The translations under genes and the position numbers were made by a program. Below are positions 34,314-43,246 of a DNA stretch of 64,000 nucleotides, piece after piece. The notes beneath the pieces were generated by a model, which saw only the letters and a program-made list of their open reading frames with translations, was not told where the DNA came from and did no database searches. This DNA comes from UBA9647 sp049522195 (GTDB taxonomy: Bacteria > Bacteroidota > Ignavibacteria > UBA10030): the NCBI GenBank assembly GCA_049522195.1, contig JBEKOB010000004.1:1-64000 (forward strand), given 5' to 3'. The stretch's first letter is position 1. Each line of letters begins with the position of its first letter.

Positions 34314-35222
34314 ATGTTATCACGAAACGTTATGGGGTGGTTAGCGGTTGTTCTTACTGTTTCCTTTGCGTCCTTCTGGGGATTTTGGGGAAGCATTGAG
34401 AATTTCCATGAAGGGTGGTTCTATGAGTCGTTTTGGATGAATCTTACCCTCGCATTCTTTCAGTACTGGATCTGGTCGATTACATTTCTGGCTTTGGGGG
34501 CCCTCTCCCTCCGGTGGCCGAAGGTAGGAGCAGCCATTTTTGTTCTGGCGGCGATTCTGGTCCCTTTACTTGGGATCAGAACCTCAGCCGCTATTGTTAT
34601 ATTTGCCGTCCCGCTCGCGATGATGGGCGTGCTTTGGTGGTTCGGACAGCCAAGTCCAAAGAAATGGGCATATCGAACCGTCATTGGAATTCCCTTGTTG
34701 GTGCTCGTGGGATTCAGCGTCGAACCTGTGATTCGTGTCGCCGGAAGATATGACGACGGGAACTATGGGGCTCGAATCATAGAAGGGAACGGGGTAAAAC
34801 TTCTCTGGGCCCCGGAAGGCCCGGGCTGGCCTTCGGGTGGTCCTGGAGCAAGAATGCCCTCATGGTCTGAAGCGAAAAATCTTTGCAGTCGGCTTAACGC
34901 AGATGGGACAGCCCTTGTTGACACTCCGCAGAATATCTGGCGACTCCCTACGATAGAGGAGGCGGTACGTTCTGAGGTTCGTCATGGGGCAAACGCCGGT
35001 GGCGTCTGGGATCCAGCCAAACATGAAGCTCGTTACGATCGGATGCCCGACAAGGAGTCGCCACTCTGGAAACTGCATTCGCCGGTGATTTATTGGTGGA
35101 CGGCAACGGAGGTCAATGACTCGGTCGCGTACCGTATAGTGTACAATGGATACACTAATCCATTGCCGAAGAAACTCCGGGCAGGATATCTTGGCTTTCG
35201 GGCAGTGAAAGCGGTCCCGTGA
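34314..35222 (+). CDS. Membrane protein with DUF1566 domain
   Basis: A 302-residue protein with about five transmembrane helices in residues 1-145, then an extracytoplasmic DUF1566-like domain (about 155-302) with WSEAKNLCSRL, WRLPTIEEA and a C-terminal YLGFRAVK, which is related to C-type-lectin-like/formylglycine folds. ATG 34314 has AAGGAG seven bases upstream, a better choice than ATG 34290. The role is unknown. The lipoprotein gene after it begins near its end. Confidence 0.75.
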   Translation: MLSRNVMGWLAVVLTVSFASFWGFWGSIENFHEGWFYESFWMNLTLAFFQYWIWSITFLALGALSLRWPKVGAAIFVLAAILVPLLGIRTSAAIVIFAVPLAMMGVLWWFGQPSPKKWAYRTVIGIPLLVLVGFSVEPVIRVAGRYDDGNYGARIIEGNGVKLLWAPEGPGWPSGGPGARMPSWSEAKNLCSRLNADGTALVDTPQNIWRLPTIEEAVRSEVRHGANAGGVWDPAKHEARYDRMPDKESPLWKLHSPVIYWWTATEVNDSVAYRIVYNGYTNPLPKKLRAGYLGFRAVKAVP

Positions 35223-35272
35223 ACGTGTGTGGCGAATCTGGAATGGATGGGATAGTCCAGGGAAAACGAACG

Positions 35273-35758
35273 GTGAAGCGAGAGTGCATATTGATGTTTG
35301 TATGGCTGATCTCCCTGCTCCCGGCTTGTCGGGATCTGGGTCCTGCCTCGCTGGAAGACGCGGAAGCGATTACAGATGATCACAGCGGGATATCGGATCC
35401 GCGAGCACGGTGGCAGGCGTATCAGCTGAGAAGCTACGTATTTGAGCAGCAACGATCGTGTTTCTGCGTAACTGGAGGGGCGACTTGTCTGGTGTATGTG
35501 TCAAACGACAAGGTCACTGATGTTGTCAGGAAATCCGATGGCCAATCACTCTTCATTGAGTTTGGCTCCCTCTACAAAACGGCGAACCAACTGCTCGATC
35601 TGGCTGATTCACTCAAGCAGGTGTCGGTCGCAAGACTCGTTATTGAATATGACGAGAAGTTTGGATTTCCTAAGTACATTTACGTTGACCCAAGTCTTCA
35701 GATAGCCGACGAGGAGTACGCCTTCCTCACTTCGTCGGTCAGAAGATTGCTGAAGTAA
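35273..35758 (+). CDS. Putative lipoprotein (DUF6174-like)
   Basis: A 161-residue protein with a signal peptide and lipobox (LISLLPAC, Cys19). The body shows YVFEQQRSCFC, VYVSNDKVTDVV and FPKYIYVDP, a pattern of the DUF6174 type. I start at GTG 35273, which has AGGGAA upstream and places the signal peptide at the N-terminus. A GTG at 35219 would overlap the DUF1566 gene by four bases but adds 18 unlikely residues. Function unknown. Confidence 0.7.
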   Translation: MKRECILMFVWLISLLPACRDLGPASLEDAEAITDDHSGISDPRARWQAYQLRSYVFEQQRSCFCVTGGATCLVYVSNDKVTDVVRKSDGQSLFIEFGSLYKTANQLLDLADSLKQVSVARLVIEYDEKFGFPKYIYVDPSLQIADEEYAFLTSSVRRLLK

Positions 35759-35817
35759 GTCCATACATATCAGAGAACATTCCAGTACATTCTCAACCAC
35801 CAACAAAAGGGCTCACA

Positions 35818-36729
35818 ATGTCGTCATCATTCAAAGTGCCTGTCGTGACACAGACAAACTTTGCCGGATTGAAGCTTGTCAACCGGGGAAAAGTGAGGGA
35901 TATTTATGATTTCGGGGATGCTCTGCTGATTGTGGCGAGCGATCGTCTCTCGGCTTACGATGTCATCATGGGAGAAGGAATTCCGTTTAAGGGGAAGGTG
36001 CTCACCCAAATATCCGACTATTGGTTCGAGCAGATGCAGGACGTCATTCCGAACCACCTGATCTCGACGATAGTCTATGACTTTCCTTCGGAGTGCAAGC
36101 CCTACTGGGGGGACCTGGAACAGCGATCGATGTACGCGAAAAAAACAAAACCGCTTGATATCGAATGCGTCGTTCGGGGATATATCTCCGGCTCGGGGTG
36201 GAAAGAATACAAAGAAAGCCAGAGCATTTGTGGCATCAAGTTGCCTGCGGGGCTCGTCGAGTCGGATAAGCTGCCCGAGCCCATCTTCACGCCTGCCACC
36301 AAGGAAGATGTGGGGAAACACGATGAGAACATAGACTTCGCCAGGGCGGTGAGCATCGTTGGGAAGGGAATTGCCGAACGCGTCAGAGATGTCTCGATTG
36401 AGATTTATTCCCGTGCCTCCGCGATCGCAGAGAAGAAAGGGATCATCATTGCGGATACCAAGATGGAGTTTGGTATTGATGACAAGGGTAAGCTGATTCT
36501 CATTGACGAACTGCTGACGCCGGATTCGTCACGATTCTGGCCGAAGGACAAGTACAAGCCCGGCAAGGGCCAGGAAAGCTATGATAAGCAGTATGTCCGC
36601 GACTATCTCGACTCCATCAATTTCAATCGTAAACCACCTGCACCGCGACTTCCGGAAGATGTTATATTCAAGACATCGGCGCTTTATCTCGAAGCGCTTA
36701 AGCGATTGAGCGGGAAGACGCTGATCTAA
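35818..36729 (+). CDS. purC: SAICAR synthetase
   Basis: A 303-residue phosphoribosylaminoimidazole-succinocarboxamide synthase, the aspartate-adding step of purine synthesis. Visible are GKVRDIYDFGD, SDRLSAYDVIM, the EC(VI)VRGYISGS signature region and LLTPDSSRFW. The length fits the yeast-like longer form. ATG 35818 follows CAAAAGGG. It leads, with 4-base gaps or less, into archease and rtcB. Confidence 0.95.
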   Translation: MSSSFKVPVVTQTNFAGLKLVNRGKVRDIYDFGDALLIVASDRLSAYDVIMGEGIPFKGKVLTQISDYWFEQMQDVIPNHLISTIVYDFPSECKPYWGDLEQRSMYAKKTKPLDIECVVRGYISGSGWKEYKESQSICGIKLPAGLVESDKLPEPIFTPATKEDVGKHDENIDFARAVSIVGKGIAERVRDVSIEIYSRASAIAEKKGIIIADTKMEFGIDDKGKLILIDELLTPDSSRFWPKDKYKPGKGQESYDKQYVRDYLDSINFNRKPPAPRLPEDVIFKTSALYLEALKRLSGKTLI

Positions 36730-36733
36730 CAAG

Positions 36734-37189
36734 ATGGGTCAGCACAATAGTTCCAGTTCTTCCAACGAAATGGATAGTGGTTTCAGAATACTCGAGCACC
36801 CGTCAGATATAGGACTTGAAGTGTGGGGTCCCGATCTCGCTGAGGTGTTCAGACAGGCAGCGCTTGGGCTCACTTCGATTCTTGTTGATCCTGCGTCCGT
36901 CCGTGTTCGTGAGCGGCGCACGCTGGGTCTCAAGGGGAGTGACAACGAAAACCTCCTGGTCCGCTGGCTCTCGGAAATCCTCTATCTTTACGATGGAGCG
37001 GACTTTCTCGTGAGTGACGTCGAAATCCGGAGATTGCAGGACTCTTCGCTGGCAGCCATCTTGAAGGGTGAAAAGGTGGACACCGGACATCATCAATTCA
37101 GGATGGATGTAAAAGCGGTGACGTATCATCAATTGAATATCGCGTTAGATGAAAACGTCTGGACCGCGAGGGTGTTTTTGGACATTTAG
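36734..37189 (+). CDS. Archease
   Basis: A 151-residue archease, the activator of RtcB that speeds its guanylylation. EHPSDIGLEVWG (residues about 21-32) and DVKAVTYHQLNI near the C-terminus carry the acidic calcium-site residues typical of the family. The N-terminus has an unusual Ser-rich stretch (HNSSSSSNE). It lies 4 bases after purC and 1 base before rtcB, in line with a joint function with RtcB. Confidence 0.93.
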   Translation: MGQHNSSSSSNEMDSGFRILEHPSDIGLEVWGPDLAEVFRQAALGLTSILVDPASVRVRERRTLGLKGSDNENLLVRWLSEILYLYDGADFLVSDVEIRRLQDSSLAAILKGEKVDTGHHQFRMDVKAVTYHQLNIALDENVWTARVFLDI

Positions 37190-37190
37190 G

Positions 37191-38618
37191 ATGCTTCAGA
37201 AACTTGACGAATATCGCTACCTGATACCGAAGAGCTTTCGGGAGGGGATGAACATCGAGGGGCTCATTTACGCGAGTCCCACCCTGATCAAGGCGATTGA
37301 GAATGATTTGACCCTGATGCAGGTGGCAAATGTAGCAACGCTGCCTGGCTTGGTCGGGCGATCGCTCGCGATGCCGGATGCTCATCAGGGCTACGGGTTT
37401 GCCATCGGTGGCGTTGCAGCCGCTGATCTCCAGAAGGGAGTTGTCTCTGCCGGAGGAGTGGGCTTTGATATCAACTGTGGCGTGCGCCTCCTTCGCTCGG
37501 ACTTTCGACTCGATGCGGTAAGGCCCCAGATCGATGCATTGCTCAACCAGATGTTCCGGGACATACCGTGTGGGACGGGGAAAAAGGGAATTGTAAGCGG
37601 ATTGAGCGATGTCGAACTCGACCGCGTGTTGGAACTGGGAGCCCGGTGGGCTGTTGAAAAAGGGTACGGGATATTCGAAGACCTGGCGCATATCGAGGAG
37701 GGGGGTACGATCCCGCATGCCAATCCAGCCAAGGTGAGCCGGAGGGCGAAAGAGCGCGGTAGGGACCAACTCGGAACGCTTGGATCAGGAAATCACTTTG
37801 TTGAAGTGCAGTACGTATCGGAAATTTTCGACGAGGAAGCAGCGCAATCATTTGGGTTATACGGTGGTCAGATTGTCGTGCTGATTCATACCGGTTCACG
37901 CGGCCTCGGTCACCAGGTTTGCACCGACTATCTCGAGATCATGCAGGAAGCGATGCGGAAATACAAAATCACGATCGTAGATCGTCAGCTTGCCTGCGTT
38001 CCGATCCAATCCCCCGAGGGGCAAAGTTACCTCCAGGCGATGGCTTCTGCTGCCAACTTCGCGTTCGCAAACAGGCAGATGATCACGCACTGGGTACGAC
38101 AGGCCTTTGAGCAGGTTCTTGGCTCGGATGATCTGAAAATCGTCTACGACGTTTGTCACAACATTGCGAAGGAAGAATTGCATCGCGTAGACGGTTCCTC
38201 CCGCAAGGTGCTTGTCCATCGAAAGGGAGCGACCCGGGCATTCCCGAAGCACCGCCCCGAGATTCCACCCGACTACAACGAAGTCGGTCAACCCGTTCTA
38301 ATCCCCGGGAGCATGGGAACCTGCTCTTACGTTTTGGTGGGCACAGAAAAGGCGATGGAGGAAACATTTGGATCGTCGTGCCACGGAGCGGGGAGAGCGA
38401 TGAGCAGGCACGCGGCAAAGAAAGACATCACTGCAGATGAATTGCTGCGTGATCTGAAAGAGAAAGGCATCCATGTCCGCGGCGCGTCCAAAAGCGGCCT
38501 CACAGAGGAAAAGCCGGACGCATATAAGGATGTCAGTGCAGTCGTTGAGGTCGTGCATAACGCGGGGATTGCCCGCAAGGTTGCGAAGATGGTACCGATA
38601 GGTGTTATCAAAGGGTGA
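37191..38618 (+). CDS. rtcB: RNA-splicing ligase RtcB
   Basis: A 475-residue RtcB that joins 2',3'-cyclic-phosphate (or 3'-phosphate) and 5'-OH RNA ends using GTP and Mn2+. Metal-binding motifs are PDAHQGYGF, GFDINCGVRL, GSGNHFVEVQ and HTGSRGLGHQ. The guanylylated His is His398 in CHGAGRAMSR. ATG 37191 directly follows the archease stop. In bacteria RtcB is mainly tied to RNA repair, and the link with archease supports an active enzyme. No rtcA or rtcR is near. Confidence 0.95.
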   Translation: MLQKLDEYRYLIPKSFREGMNIEGLIYASPTLIKAIENDLTLMQVANVATLPGLVGRSLAMPDAHQGYGFAIGGVAAADLQKGVVSAGGVGFDINCGVRLLRSDFRLDAVRPQIDALLNQMFRDIPCGTGKKGIVSGLSDVELDRVLELGARWAVEKGYGIFEDLAHIEEGGTIPHANPAKVSRRAKERGRDQLGTLGSGNHFVEVQYVSEIFDEEAAQSFGLYGGQIVVLIHTGSRGLGHQVCTDYLEIMQEAMRKYKITIVDRQLACVPIQSPEGQSYLQAMASAANFAFANRQMITHWVRQAFEQVLGSDDLKIVYDVCHNIAKEELHRVDGSSRKVLVHRKGATRAFPKHRPEIPPDYNEVGQPVLIPGSMGTCSYVLVGTEKAMEETFGSSCHGAGRAMSRHAAKKDITADELLRDLKEKGIHVRGASKSGLTEEKPDAYKDVSAVVEVVHNAGIARKVAKMVPIGVIKG

Positions 38619-38730
38619 TTATCTCGCACTCCTCCGGTGCAGAGGAACCAATGCTCCGTTTCTGCCGTTTTGAATCATAGTCTATCATTTGCTTCCAAAT
38701 ATCACTACATCGAACCAGTACGGAGTATGA

Positions 38731-39828
38731 ATGCTACCACTCACTGAAGAAAACGTTTTCCAGGCACTCAAAGCAGTAAAGGATCCAGACTTACATCGGG
38801 ATATTGTCACGCTAAATTTTGTCAAGAACCTGAAAATTTCTGGGAACAACGTAAGCTTCACTCTCGAACTCACCACGCCCGCTTGCCCTGTCCGGGATCA
38901 ATTCAAAGTCGATACCGAACGTGCAATTCGGAGCACGATCTCCGGAGTTGGCAAAGTCGATGTGCAGATGACCGCCTCTGTCGCGACGCACACGAACCAG
39001 CAAAAAGACCTCATACTGCCGGGCGTGAAAAACACGATCGCAGTCGCCAGTGGCAAGGGAGGCGTAGGAAAATCGACGGTAGCCGTTAATCTGGCGGTTT
39101 CACTCGCGCTCGATGGTGCGAATGTTGGTTTGGTCGACGCTGACGTTTATGGTCCCAGCATTCCGCTCATGTTTGGCATCAATGAGCGTCCGAAACTCTC
39201 CGAAAACAAGCTTGTGCCACTTGAACGGTATGGAGTGAAGATTATGTCCATAGGGTTTCTCGTTGACCCCATGCAAGCGGTTATCTGGAGGGGGCCGATG
39301 GCAAGCGGTGCGGTCAAACAGTTCATGAGTGATGTGAACTGGGGAAATCTCGACTACCTGATCTTCGACCTTCCTCCGGGAACGGGCGACATCCAGCTTA
39401 CACTTGTCCAGACGATCCCATTGACCGGAGCGGTCATCGTGACGACCCCACAGGACGTTGCGCTTGCGGATGCCCGCAAAGGGCTTGTCATGTTCAACAA
39501 GGTGAACGTCCCCGTGTTGGGGATCGTGGAGAACATGAGCTATTTCATCTGCAGCCATTGTGGTCAGAGAGAAAACATCTTCGACAGTGGAGGCGGAAGT
39601 CGCACCGCAAAGGAGTTGAGTGTTCCGTTCCTCGGTGAGATACCAATTGATACGCGCATCAGGATTGGCGGCGACAATGGGACTCCAATCGTCGTCATGG
39701 ACGAGACATCTAAGCAGGCACAGACGATACGAACAATCGCCCGGAACCTCGCTGCACAGATCAGCATTCTCCATGTCTCGGCTTCACCATCCCAGAAGGT
39801 GGAAATCCTTCTCGGTGGATCAAACTAG
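38731..39828 (+). CDS. mrp: Mrp/ApbC iron-sulfur carrier ATPase
   Basis: A 365-residue protein with an N-terminal MIP18/DUF59 domain (residues 5-80) and a P-loop ATPase with deviant Walker A SGKGGVGKST (about 106-115), a Walker B-type DLPPGTGDIQ, and the cluster-binding pair CSHC near residue 273. Mrp proteins deliver Fe-S clusters to apo-enzymes. It is followed by an Nfu-type gene, a natural partner. Confidence 0.95.
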   Translation: MLPLTEENVFQALKAVKDPDLHRDIVTLNFVKNLKISGNNVSFTLELTTPACPVRDQFKVDTERAIRSTISGVGKVDVQMTASVATHTNQQKDLILPGVKNTIAVASGKGGVGKSTVAVNLAVSLALDGANVGLVDADVYGPSIPLMFGINERPKLSENKLVPLERYGVKIMSIGFLVDPMQAVIWRGPMASGAVKQFMSDVNWGNLDYLIFDLPPGTGDIQLTLVQTIPLTGAVIVTTPQDVALADARKGLVMFNKVNVPVLGIVENMSYFICSHCGQRENIFDSGGGSRTAKELSVPFLGEIPIDTRIRIGGDNGTPIVVMDETSKQAQTIRTIARNLAAQISILHVSASPSQKVEILLGGSN

Positions 39829-39841
39829 GAGAGGTTCTCGT

Positions 39842-40072
39842 ATGGTGACGACTGACATTCTTCAGAAGAGCCTCGAGCAGATTCGTCCATACCTTCAACG
39901 GGACGGCGGAGATGTTGAGCTTGTGCGGATGACAGAAGACGGAATTGTTGAAGTGCGGCTCACCGGGTCATGCGTTTCATGCCCTATGTCTCTTATGACA
40001 TTGCGTGCGGGCATCGAGCGGGCGCTGCTGCTCGCTCATCAGGAGATAACGAGGGTGGAACAGGTGCGGTGA
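39842..40072 (+). CDS. NifU C-terminal-domain (Nfu) protein
   Basis: A 76-residue Nfu-type scaffold with IRPYLQRDGGDVELV and the cluster-binding CVSCPMS pair. ATG 39842 follows AGGAGAGG, which overlaps the end of mrp; the longer frame upstream lies inside mrp and is rejected. It probably receives or passes Fe-S clusters together with Mrp. The unit ends with a strong terminator. Confidence 0.94.
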   Translation: MVTTDILQKSLEQIRPYLQRDGGDVELVRMTEDGIVEVRLTGSCVSCPMSLMTLRAGIERALLLAHQEITRVEQVR

Positions 40073-40095
40073 GAAACAGAAGAATCAACGGAAGG

Positions 40096-40128
40096 GGCGC
40101 TGGCGCGTTGAGTGTCAGCGCCTTTTTT
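40096..40128 (+). terminator. Intrinsic terminator of mrp-nfu
   Basis: GGCGCTGGCGC and GTGTCAGCGCC pair over 11 positions (two G-U) around a GTTGA loop (40096-40122), followed by TTTTTT. The T run overlaps the stop codon of the convergent ftsE gene. Confidence 0.92.
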
Positions 40129-40789
40129 ATTTGATTTCAATATCAACCAGCTTGCCGTCCTTGAGCTGTATGACGCGTGCTGGGTACTTCCGGACGAGGT
40201 CGTAGTTGTGAGTTGCCATGAGAACGGCGGTGCCACGCATGTTGATCTTCTTGAGGAGTTCCATGATCTCCGCGGAGGCACCTGGGTCGAGGTTGCCGGT
40301 CGGCTCATCGGCAAGGAGCAGGGAGGGGGCGTTGACGAGTGCGCGTGCAATGACGACACGCTGTTGTTCCCCTCCGGAAAGCTCATGGGGCATTTGATTC
40401 CGCTTGTGGCTGACACCAACGTCCGAGAGCGAATGAAAGACCCTTTTCTTGATGTCGCTTCTACGGGCGTCTGTAACATAGAGGGCAAAAGCCACGTTCT
40501 CGAATACGTCACGGTCTTCGAGCAGCTTGAAATCCTGGAACACGATGCCAAGCGTTCGTCGAAGCTTCGGCACCTCACGTGGATTCGTTGTCGCCGAATC
40601 GTAGTCGAACACGCTCACTGTCCCTGAGTCCGGCTTGAGGTCCATGTAGAGGAGCCGGAGAAGCGAGCTTTTGCCGGCCCCTGTTGCCCCGACGAGGTAG
40701 ACGAATTCCCCGTCCTTGATGGAAAGATCGAGCCGGTCGAGTACTACTTGTCCGTCAAATGAGACGGTAACGTCTTTAAGATGAATCAT
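40127..40789 (-). CDS. ftsE: FtsE-like ABC transporter ATPase
   Basis: A 220-residue ABC ATPase with Walker A GATGAGKSS (about 34-42), ABC signature LSGGEQQRV, Walker B LLLADEPTGNLD and a switch His in MATHN. Length and sequence are closest to FtsE, which with FtsX governs septal cell-wall hydrolysis. ftsX is not adjacent; the upstream neighbours are pdxA and a GWxTD gene. Its start overlaps the pdxA stop by four bases. Confidence 0.9.
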   Translation of the reverse strand: MIHLKDVTVSFDGQVVLDRLDLSIKDGEFVYLVGATGAGKSSLLRLLYMDLKPDSGTVSVFDYDSATTNPREVPKLRRTLGIVFQDFKLLEDRDVFENVAFALYVTDARRSDIKKRVFHSLSDVGVSHKRNQMPHELSGGEQQRVVIARALVNAPSLLLADEPTGNLDPGASAEIMELLKKINMRGTAVLMATHNYDLVRKYPARVIQLKDGKLVDIEIK

Positions 40790-41769
40790 TTGCTTTTCGA
40801 AAATCGAACCGCATACTTGATGGCTTCGAGCATGCTGGAGATATCTGCTGAACCCTTTCCTGCGATGTCAAACGCAGTACCGTGGCCGGGTGAAGTCCGT
40901 ATGATATTAAGTCCGGCGGAGAAATTGACCGTTGTCCCGAATGAACTCATCTTCACCGGGATGAGACCCTGATCGTGATACATTGCTAGGATGGCATCGA
41001 ACGACTTGTACCCGGCGGTCCCAAAAAAAGCATCTGCTGAGAGAGGGCCCTCGACTTGAAGCCCTGCGCCCTTGAGTGCATCGACCGCGGGCGTTATGAT
41101 TTCCTTCTCTTCAGAACCGAGTATCCCGTGCTCGCCAGCGTGCGGATTGAGACTCAGAATGGCGATCCGTGGATTGCTGATCCGAAAGTTCTTCTGCAGC
41201 GCCTCAGCGATGATAGTTGCTTTGTCGACAATCTTCTCTTTCGTCAGGCCATCGGGGACATTGCGAAGCGGCGTGTGTATTGTAACGAGGCCGATCCGCA
41301 TCTTGTCTGAGACAAGCATCATTGCGACCTTGGCGGAACGACTCAGGAGAGCGATCATCTCAGTTTGACCGGGGAAGCTGTACCCGGAGAGTTGCATCGC
41401 CTCCTTTGAGACCGGGGCAGTGACCATTGCGGCAGTCTTGCCGGATGTGCAAAGCTCCACGGCCTTTTCAATTGCGGCCCCCGCTGATTTGCCTGCCCCT
41501 TTAGTCACTGCACCATAGCGAATGTCTGCCCAGAGGCCGTCGCCCACATCGAGGACGGGTATCGAAGCGGCATCCTTCCAGGGGAAAACGACCTTTTGGA
41601 GCTTGACCCGGATCTTGAGTTTGTCTCGGACATGTTCAAAAATGTTCAGCGGCCCAATGAGCAGGGGAGTGCACAGTTTCCGTGTTCCGGCATGCGCTGC
41701 AGCCTTGAGCGCAATTTCAGGTCCAACTCCGTTGAAGTCACCGATTGTTACAGCTATCAAGGGTTTCAC
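40786..41769 (-). CDS. pdxA: 4-hydroxythreonine-4-phosphate dehydrogenase PdxA
   Basis: A 327-residue PdxA of the DXP-dependent vitamin B6 route. TIGDFNGVGPE at the start, TAPVSKEA (117-124), the metal His residues in VTIHTPLR, LNPHAGEHG and AMYHDQGL, and SPGHGTAFDIAGKG near the end are all present. The usual GHTE substrate motif reads GQTE here (Gln135). The start overlaps the GWxTD stop and the stop overlaps ftsE, each by four bases, so the three genes are one unit. The PLP-dependent Kbl enzymes elsewhere in the window are consumers of the cofactor. Confidence 0.92.
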   Translation of the reverse strand: MKPLIAVTIGDFNGVGPEIALKAAAHAGTRKLCTPLLIGPLNIFEHVRDKLKIRVKLQKVVFPWKDAASIPVLDVGDGLWADIRYGAVTKGAGKSAGAAIEKAVELCTSGKTAAMVTAPVSKEAMQLSGYSFPGQTEMIALLSRSAKVAMMLVSDKMRIGLVTIHTPLRNVPDGLTKEKIVDKATIIAEALQKNFRISNPRIAILSLNPHAGEHGILGSEEKEIITPAVDALKGAGLQVEGPLSADAFFGTAGYKSFDAILAMYHDQGLIPVKMSSFGTTVNFSAGLNIIRTSPGHGTAFDIAGKGSADISSMLEAIKYAVRFSKSK

Positions 41770-43115
41770 AGATTCTCAGCCTGACTCAGTACGTAATTAC
41801 CGTTCTTTGTGGGATCGATAAAAATGAATCTCTTGTGGATCCGGTCATATGTCCAGATTTCCTTCGGACCGGAATTAGGTTGGAGCACTCGCTCAGACTT
41901 GGGAGGAGGACCATAGAGGATGAAGATCCGTCCCCGGTCCGTCTTATAGCCGTCGTTTTCTCTGGCCGTCGAAAACTTGCGCATCGCCTCGTCAACCCTG
42001 TAGTAGTATTCAGCCATTGCCTGGTTGTAGGCGGTCGCCGTATCCTTGTCCCGCACCTTCCAGAATCGATAGAATGACTCTGCTCTTCGTTCGGCGGATC
42101 CGGACTGCATACCATCGATTTCGGATTCCGTGGCGATGTGGCGAAGGGCATCGATGGCGAGATCCGGGTCCGTCAGTGAGAATGGATGGGATGGCCACGT
42201 GATATGGAATTGATGAAGATCCTGCTTGGATGACTTCCCCGATCGGTATTGAACTTCCAGCGTATAGGAGCCCGGTTCGAGCTTTTCGAGCGGAAGAGGG
42301 ACATACAGTGTCTTCCAACCCTGAGAGGAAGACTTCAGTCCATAGAGCACTCCCTGATCCTGAGGGAGAAGATGGAGAACTCCTCGGAGCATAGTGAATC
42401 TCGAGCCTTCGACCTTTTGTATCCTTTCACCAAATCCATCCGCCTGGCCCGTCAATTTCCATGTCAACGTAAGGCTGTCTTGAGCTGCTGGTTGAAAGAA
42501 CTCAGTCAAGAATCCTCCTGCATCGGCGAAGAGGACATTGCCCCCCCGATTCATCGGAACGAACATCTGCGACCCCTCGCTGAGGGCGGGTTGTCTGCAC
42601 ATCACGAGATCTGAGACCTCCAGTGAGCTAGGCTTCGAGGCGAGGAGCGTAACTTTCCTCGTTTTCTCCATGAACGTCCTGCCCGATTCATGATCGTCGA
42701 CCGAGAACACGATCGTGTATTTCCCTGGTGGAGCTGACAGAGAGACAACACCCTGCAAGCTTGGAGTGCGGTCGGATTCTTTTGGAAGGGTTGAGCGCGT
42801 GAGCGGAAGCTGCAGAATCTGTCGTGCGACCGACAATTTTTGTTCGTTCTGGAGCTCTACAACGAGTTCGCCGTGAGCCACATACTCAGTTCGTTGTGGA
42901 GCTGATTCATTGCGGATGAAAATGAAGAAATTCTGTCCGATGCGATAGTGAATGTTCAGTTGCATCGTTGAGGAGTCGGCATTGAAGAGCGCCAGAGCTT
43001 CATAGGAGATGGGCGAGTTCGGATTACGGCTTTCACTCTCTTCAAAGCGGGTTTGAGATGTGACGTGTGCTGCCCCAACAATCAGGCATGCCGCGAGCAG
43101 CGAAGTGAGTCTCAT
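41766..43115 (-). CDS. GWxTD-domain protein
   Basis: A 449-residue exported protein. Signal peptide residues 1-20 follow ATG 43115, which has GGAGGGA upstream (an upstream in-frame extension of 37 codons is rejected). The middle is beta-rich and unassigned. The C-terminal 110 residues form the GWxTD domain, with YRVDEAMRKFS, GYKTDRGRIFILYGPP (GYKTD in place of GWxTD) and EIWTYD. The family is typical of Bacteroidota, Chlorobi and relatives; the function is unknown. It is coupled to pdxA and ftsE. Confidence 0.88.
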   Translation of the reverse strand: MRLTSLLAACLIVGAAHVTSQTRFEESESRNPNSPISYEALALFNADSSTMQLNIHYRIGQNFFIFIRNESAPQRTEYVAHGELVVELQNEQKLSVARQILQLPLTRSTLPKESDRTPSLQGVVSLSAPPGKYTIVFSVDDHESGRTFMEKTRKVTLLASKPSSLEVSDLVMCRQPALSEGSQMFVPMNRGGNVLFADAGGFLTEFFQPAAQDSLTLTWKLTGQADGFGERIQKVEGSRFTMLRGVLHLLPQDQGVLYGLKSSSQGWKTLYVPLPLEKLEPGSYTLEVQYRSGKSSKQDLHQFHITWPSHPFSLTDPDLAIDALRHIATESEIDGMQSGSAERRAESFYRFWKVRDKDTATAYNQAMAEYYYRVDEAMRKFSTARENDGYKTDRGRIFILYGPPPKSERVLQPNSGPKEIWTYDRIHKRFIFIDPTKNGNYVLSQAENL

Positions 43116-43246
43116 AGTTCCCTCCAGCTCCCTGAATTCATCGCTAGTGACTGTCCAGGATCGGTGCGACGCCCTGGCTTTGAAAGGTAACAAGAAAACG
43201 CTAAGGGGGCAATGCAACCCTCTCATTTTTGCAGATCACTGACGGC

